NCBI GenBank assembly: GCA_944474755.1
Contig: OX104119.1
Span: forward strand, 87,238,896 to 87,302,895
Source of the DNA: Limnoperna fortunei
Lineage: Eukaryota > Mollusca > Bivalvia > Mytilida > Modiolidae
DNA length: 64,000 bases
Direction: 5' to 3'
Below are positions 62,801 to 64,000 of this stretch, in pieces. Numbering within the stretch: position 1 is the stretch's first letter; each line of letters begins with the position of its first letter. Below the pieces are notes generated by a model. That model did no database searches. It was not told where the DNA came from and saw only the letters and a list, made by a program, of their open reading frames with translations. The position numbers were made by a program, and so were the translations under genes.

Positions 62801-64000
62801 TGTATGTACATGTGTAAACACAGCAGTCAACCTGTATGTACATGTGTATACACAGCACAGTCAACATGTATGTACATGTGTATACACAGCACAGTCAACC
62901 TATATGTACATGTGTATACACAGCACAGTCAACCTGTATGTACATGTGTATACACAGCACAGTCAACCTATATGTACATGTGTATACACAGCACAGTCAA
63001 CCTATATGTACATGTGTATACACAGCACAGTCAACCTATGTGTACATGTGTATACACAGCACAGTCAACCTGTATGTACATGTGTATACACAGCACCGTC
63101 AACCTGTATGTACATGTGTATACAAAGCAGTCAACCTGTATGTGCACGTGTATACACAGCACAGTCAACCTATGTGTACATGTGTATACACAGCACAGTC
63201 AACCTGTATGTACATGTGTATACACAGCACAGTCAACCTGTATGTACATGTGTATACACAGCAGTCAACCTGTATGTACATGTGTATACACAGCACAGTC
63301 AACCTGTATGTACATGTGTATACACAGCAGTCAACCTGTATGTACATGTGTATACACAGCACAGTCAACCTGTATGTACATGTGTATACACAGCACAGTC
63401 ATCCTATATGTACATGTGTACACAGCAGTCAACCTGTATGTACATGTGTATACACAGCACAGTCAACCTGTATGTACATGTGTATACACAGCACAGTCAA
63501 CCTATATGTACATGTGTATACACAGCACAGTCAACCTGTATGTACATGTGTATACACAGCACAGTCAACCTGTATGTACATGTGTATACACAGCACAGTC
63601 AACCTATGTGTACATCTGTATACACAGCACAGTCAACCTGTATGTACATGTGTATACACAGCACAGTCAACCTGTATGTACATGTGTATACACAGCACAG
63701 TCAACCTATGTGTACATGTGCATACACAGCACAGTCAACCTGTATGTACATGTGTATACACAGCACAGTCAACCTGTATGTACATGTGTATACACAGCAG
63801 TCAACATGTATGTACATGTGTATACACAGCATAGTCAACCTGTATGTACATGTGTATACACAGCACAGTCAACATGTATGTACATGTGTATACACAGCAC
63901 AGTCAACCTATATGTACATGTGTATACACAGCACAGTCAACCTATGTGTACATGTGTATACACAGCACAGTCAACCTGTATGTACATGTGTATACACAGC
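59815..64000 (-). repeat. 34/31-bp minisatellite, part 2 (~125 units, runs off the window)
   Basis: Same unit as part 1. Variants are linked over long distances: GTATGCACAGCAC followed by ACACACAGCAGTCAACTTG at about 60198 recurs at 61976 (1778-bp shift), and the block following it to about 61100 recurs near 62880, so kilobase-scale duplication operates on top of the small unit. Open frames up to 581 codons (61028-62773, repeats of MYMCIHSTVNLYVHVYTQ) exist because three units equal 34 codons without a stop in any of three frames; they are not genes. Confidence 0.96.

Overview
This is a eukaryotic, AT-rich genomic window with intron-bearing genes, tRNA-derived SINEs, several classes of retrotransposon remnant, and very large tandem arrays. 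The repeat content (a tRNA-SINE with a GGCGTTAAA tail, hammerhead-ribozyme repeats with the CGCGCGTCTGGCGTA signature, and a GTGAAATTGAGGTCAAGGTC repeat) points to a bivalve mollusc, most likely a mussel (Mytilidae). That assignment is an inference from repeat families, not from a marker gene.

Layout. Positions 1-10 kb hold a 5'-truncated LINE tail, old dispersed repeats, a non-autonomous DNA transposon with CAGGG ends (3663-4531), and an inverted repeat whose right arm is interrupted by a SINE with a perfect 13-bp target duplication. From 10.26 to 22.49 kb there are 24 head-to-tail copies of a 510-bp satellite. Every copy carries a type I hammerhead ribozyme motif on the minus strand, so the array looks like a tandem retrozyme-type locus that could yield 510-nt RNAs. 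From 23.8 to 26.8 kb one LINE is nested inside another. From 28.5 to 33 kb there are a small DNA transposon and a collapsed Ty3/gypsy-like element (zinc knuckle start, protease, integrase zinc-binding domain), the last part of which, with a SINE inside it, has been duplicated in tandem (1.62 kb x 2).

The only cellular gene I can support lies on the minus strand from about 58.07 kb down to 36.80 kb. It is a multi-exon homologue of METTL18, the histidine methyltransferase that modifies ribosomal protein RPL3. Seven exons join in phase except for one short exon that I could not find; the N-terminal exon(s) lie outside the window. Its long introns are almost entirely minisatellite: a 34-bp array upstream of the first visible exon (continuing to the window end), a 45-bp array plus a 77-bp duplication, a 9.8-kb array of 38-40-bp units, and a 6-kb array of 84-bp units. 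At four acceptors the amplified or duplicated unit reaches or crosses the 3' splice site: the 38-40-bp unit is the last 27 nt of the intron fused to the first 13 nt of the exon. The introns also host a Penelope-like reverse-transcriptase fossil, a SINE remnant and a decayed hammerhead repeat.

The two most interesting signals are the hammerhead-bearing 510-bp satellite with higher-order structure, and the recurrent amplification of 3' splice sites in one gene. The many open frames in the arrays (up to 581 codons) are by-products of repeats without stop codons and are not annotated as genes.
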